A DNA stretch of 64,000 nucleotides from Candidatus Nitrospira neomarina (GTDB taxonomy: Bacteria > Nitrospirota > Nitrospiria > Nitrospirales > UBA8639). The notes beneath the pieces are model-generated. The model searched no databases. It was given only the letters and a program-made list of their open reading frames with translations, and was not told the origin of the DNA. Of the stretch, positions 16,172 through 25,124 are shown in pieces (positions within the stretch are counted from its first letter, which is position 1; each line of letters opens with the position of its first letter). The stretch lies in NCBI RefSeq assembly GCF_032051675.1, contig NZ_CP116968.1:620001-684000 (forward strand), written 5' to 3'. Both the position numbers and the translations under genes were made by a program.

Positions 16172-18753
16172 GGAATGCCCTCAAGCCATTGAGGCCCTGA
16201 AATCCGTTGGGTTAACGAATGACTGAAAAAGGTATGAGCCACCACATCGGAGAGTTGATGCACATGTTGGTCCAGTTGTTTAAGGAGTCGTTCAAGGTTG
16301 ACTCGCACGCCGGTTTTCGTCGTGAAGTGAGCAAGTTCCATCATGTCGGCCAATCGAATATCCGTGCACCCGCGTGTGGTGATCCGCTGTGCCGGGTTAA
16401 GGGAAGCAGAGGCCTCCTCCCGGGGCAACGCGTTGATGTGTGCCTCAATCGTCAATAACTGGAAAATAATTGAACGGGGGTTGGTATCATCGGCCAAAAG
16501 TAAATCCAGGACTGCAGCGAGTTTGGCTTCAGCCTTGTATCGGGTTCGGTAGGTAATGGTGGCGTCGGCTAATTCCAGAAGCAGATTGAGGGCGCCGGTG
16601 GTCTCCGGCGTTCCCCGTGATGCTAAATGATGCATGAGTTTGGATAAGTGTCTCACGCGTTCCAGGCGTCGTCCCATTTCCAGAAAACGCCAGGCATAGC
16701 TGCGGGTCATATTTTCCATGACCATGCCGTTGAGCGCTGCCAGATGTTGAATCATCCGGCTCAACAGTCGAATTGCATCATCGATGCTTTGTCCTTTTGT
16801 CTGTGCCCATTCCTTTGGCACGCTGGTGAGTTCCATGAGAATATTCCAGGTGTCGAGGGACAACCGGTGACGAACCAGTTCCGCGGTGCGTCGCACATTC
16901 TGGAGAATAGTTGCCAAGCCGTCCGGGGAATCCGGATCAAATAAAATCGTTCGAAGTTCTGCCTCCACCGCGCTGGCTCCGCCTTCCACGGCCCGTTTAG
17001 CGCGTCGGGGCGATAAATGTTTTTGCATCACGAGAAGAGAAACCAGGCGATGCAGGGTCTCAGGATCATCTCCGATTCCCGCCTCTCCGCTCATGCGTGA
17101 CACCAAACTTCGTAATAAACGGATCGCGCCTTCAGCGCGTTCGGTGTAGCGCCCCAGCCAGAAGAGATTGTCAGCGGTTCGGCTGGGTAGATCCCGTCCT
17201 CCCCGCCGAAGCTGAAGCGTATGATGGGGCAGGGTGACGGCTGCCGGAATATCAAGCGGACCGTTCGACTTCACCCAGGTGTCTTTACTGAAATCACCGG
17301 GTTCATGCCAGTGCCCACGAGGATCCGATCGAACCGACACGCGCGCGAGTCCACCCGGCATGACGGTATAGCCGTCCTTTGTGGCTGTCAGATAGATGCG
17401 GACAGTCATGGGGACCGGTTTGAGCTCATCCTGAGATGTCCAAAAGGGAGTCGTGGAGGGCGAAACGATTTCCCGTCCCACGTATTCATGCCCACGCCGG
17501 GCAATGGCTTGGGCCAGGGCTCCACGGTCTTCTTCGGTCAAGTCAGGCCCGAAGGAGGAGAGACGGTCGTGCGTGAGGCCATGCTTGGGTGTCAAGACAC
17601 GACGAATTAATAATCGGTTTATATTATCGAGCACGTAGGCGCGCTCGTTGGCCTGTCCACACCACCAGGTGGCGACACTGGGAATTTTCAGTCCTTCACC
17701 GAAAAAGAATTTGGATAATGTCGGCAGAAAGCTTAAGAGGACTTCGCTTTCGATCAATCCACTGCCGAGCGCATTGGCTAATGTGACGTGTCCGGCTCGA
17801 ATGGCTTGGAGTAACCCTGGGACACCGGTTGTGGATTCGGTCATCAATTCGAGAGGGTCGCACAGGTCCGAATAAATCCGGCGTAAGACCAGATCAACGG
17901 GCTTCAGACCATCAACCGTTTTCAGGAACAGCCGTTCATCGCGTACGGTCATGTCCGACCCTTCGACAATCGGGTACCCCAGATACCGGGCCAGATAGGC
18001 ATGCTCAAAATAGGCCATATTTTCCGGGCCCGGCGAAAGCACGACCGCCAGGGGATCTTCACGTTGGGAACACTGGAGAAAACTCTCGCTGAAGGTCTGG
18101 AAAAAAGAGGAGAGTCGTTGGACCTGAGTTCGGGCAAACAGGTTGGGTAAAGACCGTGAGACAATAATGCGATTTTCGAGAGCAAATCCGGCACCGGTAG
18201 GTGCTTCGGTGCGATCACGCAGGACCCACCATTTTCCATCTGGCGCTCTCGCCACATCGAATGCCAGAAAATGTAAATAGGTGCCTCCTGCCACCGGGAC
18301 GCCATGGCAGGGCTGCAAAAACTGGGGATTCCCGAACACGACAGCAGGGGGTAAAGTTCCGTTTTTCAGCAATTGTTGCGGGCCATACAAATCGTTCAAA
18401 ATATGGTTGAGGAGACGGGCTCGTTGAATCAAACCTGCTTCGAGATGGTGCCATTCCTCCTGGCTGATTAACAGTGGGAATAAGTCAAGCTGCCAGGGTC
18501 TGTCGCGTTGTCGTTCATTCTGGCCGGCAAGATAGGTCATGCCGTCATCTTTCAACATTCGTGCGGCGGTTTCGTGAGCCAGACAGCGTTGGGTAGCGTC
18601 CAGGCTCTCGAATTGTTTCAACAGATTTTCCCAATGCGGACGAACAGAGCCGTCAGACGCCACGAGTTCATCAAAGATATCCGGTTGAGGCGGGTACATC
18701 GTGGTGGGTGGGGAAAGGGAGTCCGCTGGTTCGGGAGAATGGAAGGAGGCCAT
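16168..18753 (-). CDS. Circularly permuted ATP-grasp fused to alpha-E domain
   Basis: This 861-residue protein joins two parts. Residues about 20-490 form a circularly permuted ATP-grasp (DUF404/DUF407 type), predicted to make amide bonds between a carboxylate and an amine using ATP. Residues about 515-850 form an alpha-E (DUF403) helical domain, recognisable by NLFWLGRYTERAEGA. The same two domains are separate proteins in the divergent genes at 22464 and 23928, so this is a natural fusion or a second paralogous set. It lies between the DUF2126 giant and the transglutaminase on one strand. Amidoligase function follows the published prediction for this family; the product is unknown. Confidence 0.85.
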   Translation of the reverse strand: MASFHSPEPADSLSPPTTMYPPQPDIFDELVASDGSVRPHWENLLKQFESLDATQRCLAHETAARMLKDDGMTYLAGQNERQRDRPWQLDLFPLLISQEEWHHLEAGLIQRARLLNHILNDLYGPQQLLKNGTLPPAVVFGNPQFLQPCHGVPVAGGTYLHFLAFDVARAPDGKWWVLRDRTEAPTGAGFALENRIIVSRSLPNLFARTQVQRLSSFFQTFSESFLQCSQREDPLAVVLSPGPENMAYFEHAYLARYLGYPIVEGSDMTVRDERLFLKTVDGLKPVDLVLRRIYSDLCDPLELMTESTTGVPGLLQAIRAGHVTLANALGSGLIESEVLLSFLPTLSKFFFGEGLKIPSVATWWCGQANERAYVLDNINRLLIRRVLTPKHGLTHDRLSSFGPDLTEEDRGALAQAIARRGHEYVGREIVSPSTTPFWTSQDELKPVPMTVRIYLTATKDGYTVMPGGLARVSVRSDPRGHWHEPGDFSKDTWVKSNGPLDIPAAVTLPHHTLQLRRGGRDLPSRTADNLFWLGRYTERAEGAIRLLRSLVSRMSGEAGIGDDPETLHRLVSLLVMQKHLSPRRAKRAVEGGASAVEAELRTILFDPDSPDGLATILQNVRRTAELVRHRLSLDTWNILMELTSVPKEWAQTKGQSIDDAIRLLSRMIQHLAALNGMVMENMTRSYAWRFLEMGRRLERVRHLSKLMHHLASRGTPETTGALNLLLELADATITYRTRYKAEAKLAAVLDLLLADDTNPRSIIFQLLTIEAHINALPREEASASLNPAQRITTRGCTDIRLADMMELAHFTTKTGVRVNLERLLKQLDQHVHQLSDVVAHTFFSHSLTQRISGPQWLEGIP

Positions 18754-18834
18754 GAAATTTATCAGGGTGTTTCTCGTCGAGGGATGATCAAAATTACCTT
18801 ACCGTTTCCTGGATACACTGTCCATTGTATGTGA

Positions 18835-21800
18835 TTAGGCAGGCCATCGGAGGTCCAGCGTGCAAGGAAACTCCGGCCGGGAGGTATCTGGTGGTTCGGC
18901 ATAGGGTCCCGCGGTATGACCAAAGGAATGAAATCTGGCCAACCGGCGGCTTTCGGCTTCATAGGCGTTGACGGGGAAATGTTCAAAATTTCGTCCGCCC
19001 GGGTGAGCCACATGATAGGTACACCCGGCAACCGCCCGCCCGGCCCATTGATCGTAAATGTCAAAAGTCAGCGGGGCGTCAATTCCGATCTTCGGATGTA
19101 AACAGTTGGGAGGCTGCCAGGCTCGATATCGCACGCCGCCGACCGCCTCTCCTTGTCGTCCGGTTGGTATCATGGGCACGCGTTTGCCATTGCAGGCAAT
19201 AATATAACGGTTTTCAGTTAAGCCGGACAGCTTGATCTGTAGACGTTCAACCGAGGAATCCACATATCGTACGGTGCCGCCAGGTGCCCCTTGCTCTCCC
19301 ATGACATGCCATGGTTCCAGAGCCTGTCGAACTTCCATCACCAGACTGCCATAGTTGATTGAGCCAAAGAGGGGAAAACGGAACTCCAGATGAGGTGCGA
19401 ACCAGTCGTTTTGCAGTTCGTACCCGGCGCGATTCATTTCCTGGATGACTTCATGGAGATCCTGAGAGAGAAAGTGGGGGAGCATAAAACGATCATGAAG
19501 TTGTGTCCCCCATCGAACGAGGTTTCCCTGGTCCGGAGTTTTCCAGAAACGCGCAACGAGGGCCAGGAGCAGAACCTGTTGAGCCAGACTCATGCGTTCG
19601 TGGGGAGGCATTTCGAAGGCCCGGAATTCTACCAGTCCGAGTCGACCGGTCGGGCCATCCGGGGAATAGAGTTTGTCGATACAAATTTCCGTGCGATGCG
19701 TATTCCCCGTGACATCAATGAGCAAATTTCGAAAGATCCGATCGACCAACCATGGCGGTGGTGGTGCCCCGACGTTGGGAGCGGGGACTTGGGCAAATCC
19801 CAGTTCCAGTTCGTACAAGGAATCATGACGGGCTTCATCGATGCGGGGAGCCTGACTGGTCGGGCCGATGAAGAGACCGGAAAAGACATAGGAGAGGGAA
19901 GGATGCCGTTGCCAGTAAGCGATCATGCTGCGCAGGAGATCGGGCCGACGCAGAAAAGGACTGTCAGCAGGAGTGTTGCCTCCCATAACCACATGATTGC
20001 CTCCCCCGGTTCCCGTGTGTCGTCCGTCCAACATGAACTTTTCCGTGCCTAATCGGCAGAGCCTCGCTTCTTCATAGATGGCCGTAGTAATCGCGACCAT
20101 GTCCGCCCAATTTTTCGCGGGGTGGATATTCACCTCGAGCACTCCTGGATCAGGAGTGATTTTCAACACGTTGAGGCGAGGGTCATAGGGGGGCGTGTAG
20201 CCTTCCAGGTGAATCGGCTGGTGTAATTCCGCAGCGGTGTCCTTAATGACGGCGACCAGATCAAGATAATCTTCAGCCGATTCCAGGGGCGGCATGAACA
20301 CACAGAGGTGCCCGTTACGAGGTTCCACCGTGAGAGATGCGCGAACCACACCTCCTGCGCCGATCCCGCTCTGCTGTCCCATGACCACTTGAGCCGGTTC
20401 ATGTTGCCCCCCTTCTCCCCGTAGTTTTGGAAGCCGGTGTTCCTGAAGAGAGGATACCTGAATTGGATCCGGTAAGGGTCCCCGGATATCGAATGGGTCA
20501 GTCGGGATGATATAGGGATAGTCTTTGGGATCAATAACCGGCAATGACGGGAGAGGCAATCGAAAGCCGATTGGCGAGTCACCGGGGACCAAAAACAAGT
20601 GCTGACTGCGTGTGGTCCATGCGGCAGTGATCCAGCGACGAGGTCCGTCCTTGGCATTCCAGCGTTGCAATGGCAGGACATAGCCTGCCGGTTTGCCCAG
20701 ACCGCGTTCATACACTTTAGCGAGCCGGGCACGCGCCATGGGGTCGTCGAGATTATTGGTGGCCGGTTCGAGATTTTCTGGCAGCTTTCGTTCCTGACCG
20801 ATGAAATGCCAGGGATCCTCATAGACGGGTTGAATGGTTTTGGTGCCGACTTCTACCCGTTTGGCGATTCCCTGAATGAAATGGTTGGCATCATCGGCGG
20901 AAATGTTTGAGGTCTGATTTTCTTTGGCAAAGAGTTGGTCTTCCTGCCAGATCGGTTTCCCGTCCTGCCGCCAATAGAGGCTAAAGGCCCAGCGTGGCAA
21001 CGGTTCGCCGGGATACCATTTCCCTTGGCCAAAGTGCAGAAGTCCTCCAGGGGCGAAACGCTCACGTAAGCGTTTGATGAGATTCGCCGCCAATGGTCGC
21101 TTCGTATCACCGACAGCCTCGGTATTCCATTCAGGCGCATCGGGATGATCAATGGAGATAAAGGTGGGCTCTCCGCCGATTGTGAGCCGGACATCGTTGC
21201 TTGCCAATTCCTGATCCAGTCGTTGTCCGAATTGATCGATCGTCTGCCATTGTTCCTCTGTGTATGGTTTGGTCACCCGTGGCGTTTCAACAATACGGGT
21301 GACCGACATTTCATGCGAAAACGTCGTTTCACAAATCTCCATCGCTCCACTAATCGGCGCAGCGGTCAAAGGGTGAGGTGTGCAGGCTAGCGGGATGTGC
21401 CCTTCTCCAGCCATCAGTCCGGACGTGGCGTCCAATCCCACCCACCCGGCCCCCGGCAGATAGGCCTCCACCCAGGCGTGAAGGTCTGTAAAGTCCCGAT
21501 CGGTTCCGGACGGACCATCCAACGATGGCACGTCGGCGACAAGTTGAATCAAATAGCCGGAGACGAATCGACTAGCAATACCCAGGTGGCGAAGGATCTG
21601 CACGAGGAGCCAACCCGTGTCCCGGCACGATCCACGTCCCAGTTGCAATGTTTCATCAGGGGTTTGCACGCCGGGTTCCATGCGGACGACATAGTCGATT
21701 TGAGACTTCAGTTGCTGATTGAGACCCATTAAGAAGGGAACGGTAGGATCATCGTGTGGCGCGGTGAACTGTCGCAGCCACTCTTGCAGCCGCGGGCCTG

Positions 21801-22167
21801 GTGGTTCTGTGGCCAAATACGGCAGCAGGTCATCTTTGACCAGGGGATCATAGTTGAAGGGAAGTGTCTCGGCGTCCGGCTCCAAAAAAAAGTCAAAGGG
21901 ATTATAGATGACCATGTCGGCCACCAGGTCGACTTCCACATGAAATTCCTGAACCTTTTCAGGATAAATAATCCGTGCCAGATAGTTGCCGTGAGGATCC
22001 TGTTGCCAGTTCAGGAAATACCCGGTGGGCTCAATCTTGAGTGCGTAACTCAGAATGGGAGTCCGGCTATGGGGAGCCGGCCGCAACCGGATGACGTGAG
22101 GCCCCATCTGAACCCGGCGATCGTAGCGATAATGCGTTTGGTGATTGAGTGCGACGTGAAGTGCCAT
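18835..22167 (-). CDS. Giant transglutaminase plus DUF2126 protein
   Basis: This 1110-residue protein has a transglutaminase-like N-terminal part (about residues 1-290) with C181 in GRGSCRDTGW, H230 in DLHAWVE and D246 in GLDATSG. A long DUF2126 region (about 330-1105) follows, rich in conserved motifs such as GGEPTFIS and DGRHTGTGGGNHVV. The second segment is typical of a family related to amidoligases of the glutamine-synthetase fold, which is known from comparative studies. No signal peptide is visible. It is the first gene of the minus-strand set. The start at 22167 faces the divergent ATP-grasp gene across about 296 bases. Confidence 0.85.
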   Translation of the reverse strand: MALHVALNHQTHYRYDRRVQMGPHVIRLRPAPHSRTPILSYALKIEPTGYFLNWQQDPHGNYLARIIYPEKVQEFHVEVDLVADMVIYNPFDFFLEPDAETLPFNYDPLVKDDLLPYLATEPPGPRLQEWLRQFTAPHDDPTVPFLMGLNQQLKSQIDYVVRMEPGVQTPDETLQLGRGSCRDTGWLLVQILRHLGIASRFVSGYLIQLVADVPSLDGPSGTDRDFTDLHAWVEAYLPGAGWVGLDATSGLMAGEGHIPLACTPHPLTAAPISGAMEICETTFSHEMSVTRIVETPRVTKPYTEEQWQTIDQFGQRLDQELASNDVRLTIGGEPTFISIDHPDAPEWNTEAVGDTKRPLAANLIKRLRERFAPGGLLHFGQGKWYPGEPLPRWAFSLYWRQDGKPIWQEDQLFAKENQTSNISADDANHFIQGIAKRVEVGTKTIQPVYEDPWHFIGQERKLPENLEPATNNLDDPMARARLAKVYERGLGKPAGYVLPLQRWNAKDGPRRWITAAWTTRSQHLFLVPGDSPIGFRLPLPSLPVIDPKDYPYIIPTDPFDIRGPLPDPIQVSSLQEHRLPKLRGEGGQHEPAQVVMGQQSGIGAGGVVRASLTVEPRNGHLCVFMPPLESAEDYLDLVAVIKDTAAELHQPIHLEGYTPPYDPRLNVLKITPDPGVLEVNIHPAKNWADMVAITTAIYEEARLCRLGTEKFMLDGRHTGTGGGNHVVMGGNTPADSPFLRRPDLLRSMIAYWQRHPSLSYVFSGLFIGPTSQAPRIDEARHDSLYELELGFAQVPAPNVGAPPPPWLVDRIFRNLLIDVTGNTHRTEICIDKLYSPDGPTGRLGLVEFRAFEMPPHERMSLAQQVLLLALVARFWKTPDQGNLVRWGTQLHDRFMLPHFLSQDLHEVIQEMNRAGYELQNDWFAPHLEFRFPLFGSINYGSLVMEVRQALEPWHVMGEQGAPGGTVRYVDSSVERLQIKLSGLTENRYIIACNGKRVPMIPTGRQGEAVGGVRYRAWQPPNCLHPKIGIDAPLTFDIYDQWAGRAVAGCTYHVAHPGGRNFEHFPVNAYEAESRRLARFHSFGHTAGPYAEPPDTSRPEFPCTLDLRWPA

Positions 22168-22463
22168 GAAAAATCAATAGCCCATGAAATGCCTGTCTTG
22201 GTGAAAGAAAAGCGGAAAAATGAAATGACCATCTTCACATGACGGATCAACGGATCTTAGCACTCTCCTTCGTTCTTTGCACCATTCTCATTCACCTGAA
22301 CCATTCCCTCAAAGATTCAATCACCGCGTCAGGACAAGCTTTGTTTGGTCCGTGTTCTCTTGTTGAAATTGCTATTGTGTCGGTCGCCTATGCTACACTC
22401 TACACCGTAATTTTCGGTGAGATCGTCTTCTTGCCCAGAGGCCACTGATTAAAGGATAGGGTT
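22168..22463. other. Divergent promoter region of the amidoligase cluster
   Basis: This space separates the minus-strand DUF2126 operon from the plus-strand ATP-grasp/alpha-E pair. A 69-codon hydrophobic frame at 22239-22448 is considered spurious. Both promoters presumably lie here, which would allow shared regulation. No clear operator was recognised. Confidence 0.5.
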
Positions 22464-23924
22464 GTGAAATCGTTATTTGACCGCTATCAAATGAAGCCGG
22501 GATTCGATGAAATGTTCGAGTCGGCCGGCGTTCCACGCCGTCATTACCGGCGTCTCGTCGAACGGTTACGGAATTTCTCTTCGAAGGATCTGGAGTTGAA
22601 ACGGCGTCAGGCCGATCAGGCGTTTTTGCGGCAGGGGATTACCTTTACCGTCTATGGCGATCTCCAGCAAACGGAGAAGATTTTTCCTTTTGATCTGATG
22701 CCACGAATTATCCCGGATCTCGAATGGCGAGTTATTGAAGAGGGAATCCGCCAGCGCGTCATGGCCCTGAATATGTTTTTAGTGGACTTATATAGCGAGC
22801 AACGGATTCTGAACGATCACGTGGTGCCTCGGGAGCTCATAGAAAGTTCCGTGCATTTTCAAAAAGATTTAGTGGGGTTTTGTCCTCCCAAAGAGGTGTT
22901 CATCCATGTATCGGGAGTTGATTTGGTCCGGAACCATGAAGGCCAATACTATGTCCTGGAGGATAATCTCCGGACACCATCCGGCGTGTCGTACGTTCTG
23001 GAAAACCGACTGGTCATGAAGCAACTGTTTCCCAACCTGTTTGCCGACATGCAAGTCCGGCCTGTCGATCAATATCCGACGCAACTCCTGGAGAATCTCA
23101 AGTGGCTGGCTCCCCTCAGTAAAGAAAACCCGACCGTCGTCCTCCTGACTCCCGGTGTGTTTAACTCCGCCTACTTTGAACATTGCTTTTTATCCTTACA
23201 GATGGGGATTCAAATGGTGGAAGGCCGGGATCTGGTGGTGGAATCCGATGATAAGGTCTATATGAAGACCACCCAAGGTCTTCAACAGGTTGATGTGATT
23301 TATCGCCGGGTAGATGATACCTTCCTCGATCCGGAAGTGTTTCGCAAAGATTCCGTGTTAGGCGTTCCCGGCCTGGTCCGGGCCTATCGAGCAGGGAATG
23401 TGGGCCTGGCCAATGGTATCGGGAACGGGATCGCCGATGATAAAGCGGTGTATACCTTTGTGCCGAAAATGATCGACTACTATTTAAGCGAGAAACCCAT
23501 TCTGCAAAATGTCCCCACGTATTTGTGCGGGAATCCTGACGATCGAAAGTATGTATTGGAACACCTGGGATCATTGGTTGTGAAAGCCGTGGCGGAATCC
23601 GGCGGTTATGGGATGTTGATGGGACCCAGCTCGACCAAGGCCGAACAGGAGGAGTTTCGGAAGAAAATAGAGACCGATCCACGCAGCTACATTGCCCAGC
23701 CGGTGGTCACTCTCTCGCATCATCCGTGTGTCGTGGATGGAGAAGAGAATATGCGATTGGTCGGGAGGCATGTCGATCTTCGTCCCTTTGTGCTGTGGGG
23801 GGAAGAGATCTCCTTGTCGTTGGGAGGATTGACCCGTGTCGCCTTGAAGGAAGGCTCCCTGGTCGTGAATTCTTCGCAGGGCGGGGGAAGCAAGGATACA
23901 TGGGTGCTTTATGGAGATGAATGA
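22464..23924 (+). CDS. Circularly permuted ATP-grasp protein (stand-alone)
   Basis: This 486-residue protein starts with GTG at 22464, preceded by AAAGGATAGGG. It belongs to the DUF404/DUF407 circularly permuted ATP-grasp family. Conserved elements include [21 protein letters not shown] near residues 165-185, a ribose or metal-binding segment around [19 protein letters not shown] near 315, and [11 protein letters not shown] near 380. It is homologous to the N-terminal part of the fusion at 16168. Only 3 bases separate it from the alpha-E gene at 23928, so the pair is an operon. The predicted activity is ATP-dependent amide ligation of an unknown substrate. Confidence 0.85.
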   Translation: MKSLFDRYQMKPGFDEMFESAGVPRRHYRRLVERLRNFSSKDLELKRRQADQAFLRQGITFTVYGDLQQTEKIFPFDLMPRIIPDLEWRVIEEGIRQRVMALNMFLVDLYSEQRILNDHVVPRELIESSVHFQKDLVGFCPPKEVFIHVSGVDLVRNHEGQYYVLEDNLRTPSGVSYVLENRLVMKQLFPNLFADMQVRPVDQYPTQLLENLKWLAPLSKENPTVVLLTPGVFNSAYFEHCFLSLQMGIQMVEGRDLVVESDDKVYMKTTQGLQQVDVIYRRVDDTFLDPEVFRKDSVLGVPGLVRAYRAGNVGLANGIGNGIADDKAVYTFVPKMIDYYLSEKPILQNVPTYLCGNPDDRKYVLEHLGSLVVKAVAESGGYGMLMGPSSTKAEQEEFRKKIETDPRSYIAQPVVTLSHHPCVVDGEENMRLVGRHVDLRPFVLWGEEISLSLGGLTRVALKEGSLVVNSSQGGGSKDTWVLYGDE

Positions 23925-23927
23925 ACC

Positions 23928-24929
23928 ATGTTAAGCCGGACGGCAGAATCGTTTTTCTGGATCGGGCGCTCGGTGGAGCGGGCCGAATATACGGCCAGGT
24001 TCGTGGATGTGCATTTTCATTTGCTGACGGAGATTGCGACCCAGGAAGACCAGGCTAATATTTGGACTCGATATTTGGAAGACACCGGTGAGCTGGAAGC
24101 CTTTACCAAAATTTTTGGGGAAGTGCAGACCAGACCGGTTATGGAATTTGTTACGCTTTGCCGGGACAATCCGAATTCGCTGACGAATCTTATTGCGGCC
24201 GCCAGAAACAGCGCCCGCGGGATCCAGGATCAGTTATCCAGCGAAGTCTGGCATTTTATGAATGATTTTTATCTCAGCCTCAAGGGAAAAACCGAATTTG
24301 ATCTGTGGTCGGATACCCACGATTTGCTCAGGTATGTGCGGAATACCTGCTACACGTTGGACGGGGTTGTCGGCAGCACGATGGTCCACGATGAGGGATG
24401 GAATTTTTACAGGTTGGGGCTGAATATTGAACGGGGTGGACGGACCGCTCGACTCATTGATATTCCTGTCCTCAGTGACCCTACGACGGAACCCAGGAGA
24501 ATTTCCGAATACCACCAGTGTTTAGCCGCGTTGAAATCGGCCAGTGCCTTCGAGGCCTATCGGAAATTTTATTCCACACAGTTGGTGCCGAAACGAATCG
24601 TTGAATTTCTCCTTTTTCATGATAAGTTCCCTCGATCGGTCCGGTATACGACGGCGCAAATCAGTAAAGTCGTGGAACGCTTGGCAGGAAGTAGTCGAAG
24701 GGCTGAAACCCGTCAGGCGATCCGATTAAGTGGGGCCTTGGCGGCGGATCTGGAATTCGGCAGTCTGCAAGAGGTCTATTCTACAGGCTTATCGCATTTT
24801 CTGACGCAGGTCCTTGAGCATTTTGACCAGCTTTCCAACCTGATCGCATTGGCCTTTTTTCGCACGAGTGGTTATTCCGCCGCTTCTCAATCCCAAACCC
24901 AATCCCAAACCCAATCTCAAACCGTATAA
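23928..24929 (+). CDS. Alpha-E domain protein
   Basis: This 333-residue, mostly helical protein starts with LSRTAESFFWIGRSVERAEYTAR, the hallmark of the alpha-E (DUF403) family. It is homologous to the C-terminal half of the fusion at 16168. It accompanies circularly permuted ATP-grasp proteins in many bacteria, presumably as a partner or substrate-binding subunit. The C-terminus ends in a serine/threonine/glutamine repeat encoded by three 12-base units (24888-24923). It lies directly after the ATP-grasp gene. Confidence 0.85.
   Translation: MLSRTAESFFWIGRSVERAEYTARFVDVHFHLLTEIATQEDQANIWTRYLEDTGELEAFTKIFGEVQTRPVMEFVTLCRDNPNSLTNLIAAARNSARGIQDQLSSEVWHFMNDFYLSLKGKTEFDLWSDTHDLLRYVRNTCYTLDGVVGSTMVHDEGWNFYRLGLNIERGGRTARLIDIPVLSDPTTEPRRISEYHQCLAALKSASAFEAYRKFYSTQLVPKRIVEFLLFHDKFPRSVRYTTAQISKVVERLAGSSRRAETRQAIRLSGALAADLEFGSLQEVYSTGLSHFLTQVLEHFDQLSNLIALAFFRTSGYSAASQSQTQSQTQSQTV
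24888..24923 (+). repeat. Three 12-base tandem repeats in a gene end
   Basis: The unit CAATCCCAAACC occurs at 24888-24899 and 24900-24911, and a one-base variant at 24912-24923. It encodes QSQT repeats at the end of the alpha-E protein, so copy-number change would alter tail length in-frame. Confidence 0.8.
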
Positions 24930-25124
24930 AAGCAGTTTCCCTTGGGGAGAGGATCTCGAATCTCCCTTGAGAATTCCCCGATAGCCTCTTCTGTTCTATG
25001 TTGTAGTCCAGGTCGAACTGGGGTAAGCTTTCTCCGTTTCCTTGACAAGGCCTTGCCACTCTCATACATAGGCGAATAGCGAATCATTGGTATTCGTGTT
25101 GTTCCCCCAGAATCTCACCATACC

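Noticed and set aside
22239-22448. Hydrophobic 69-codon frame between the divergent amidoligase arms
   Set aside because: It fills a region expected to hold two promoters, and no family or ribosome site supports it.
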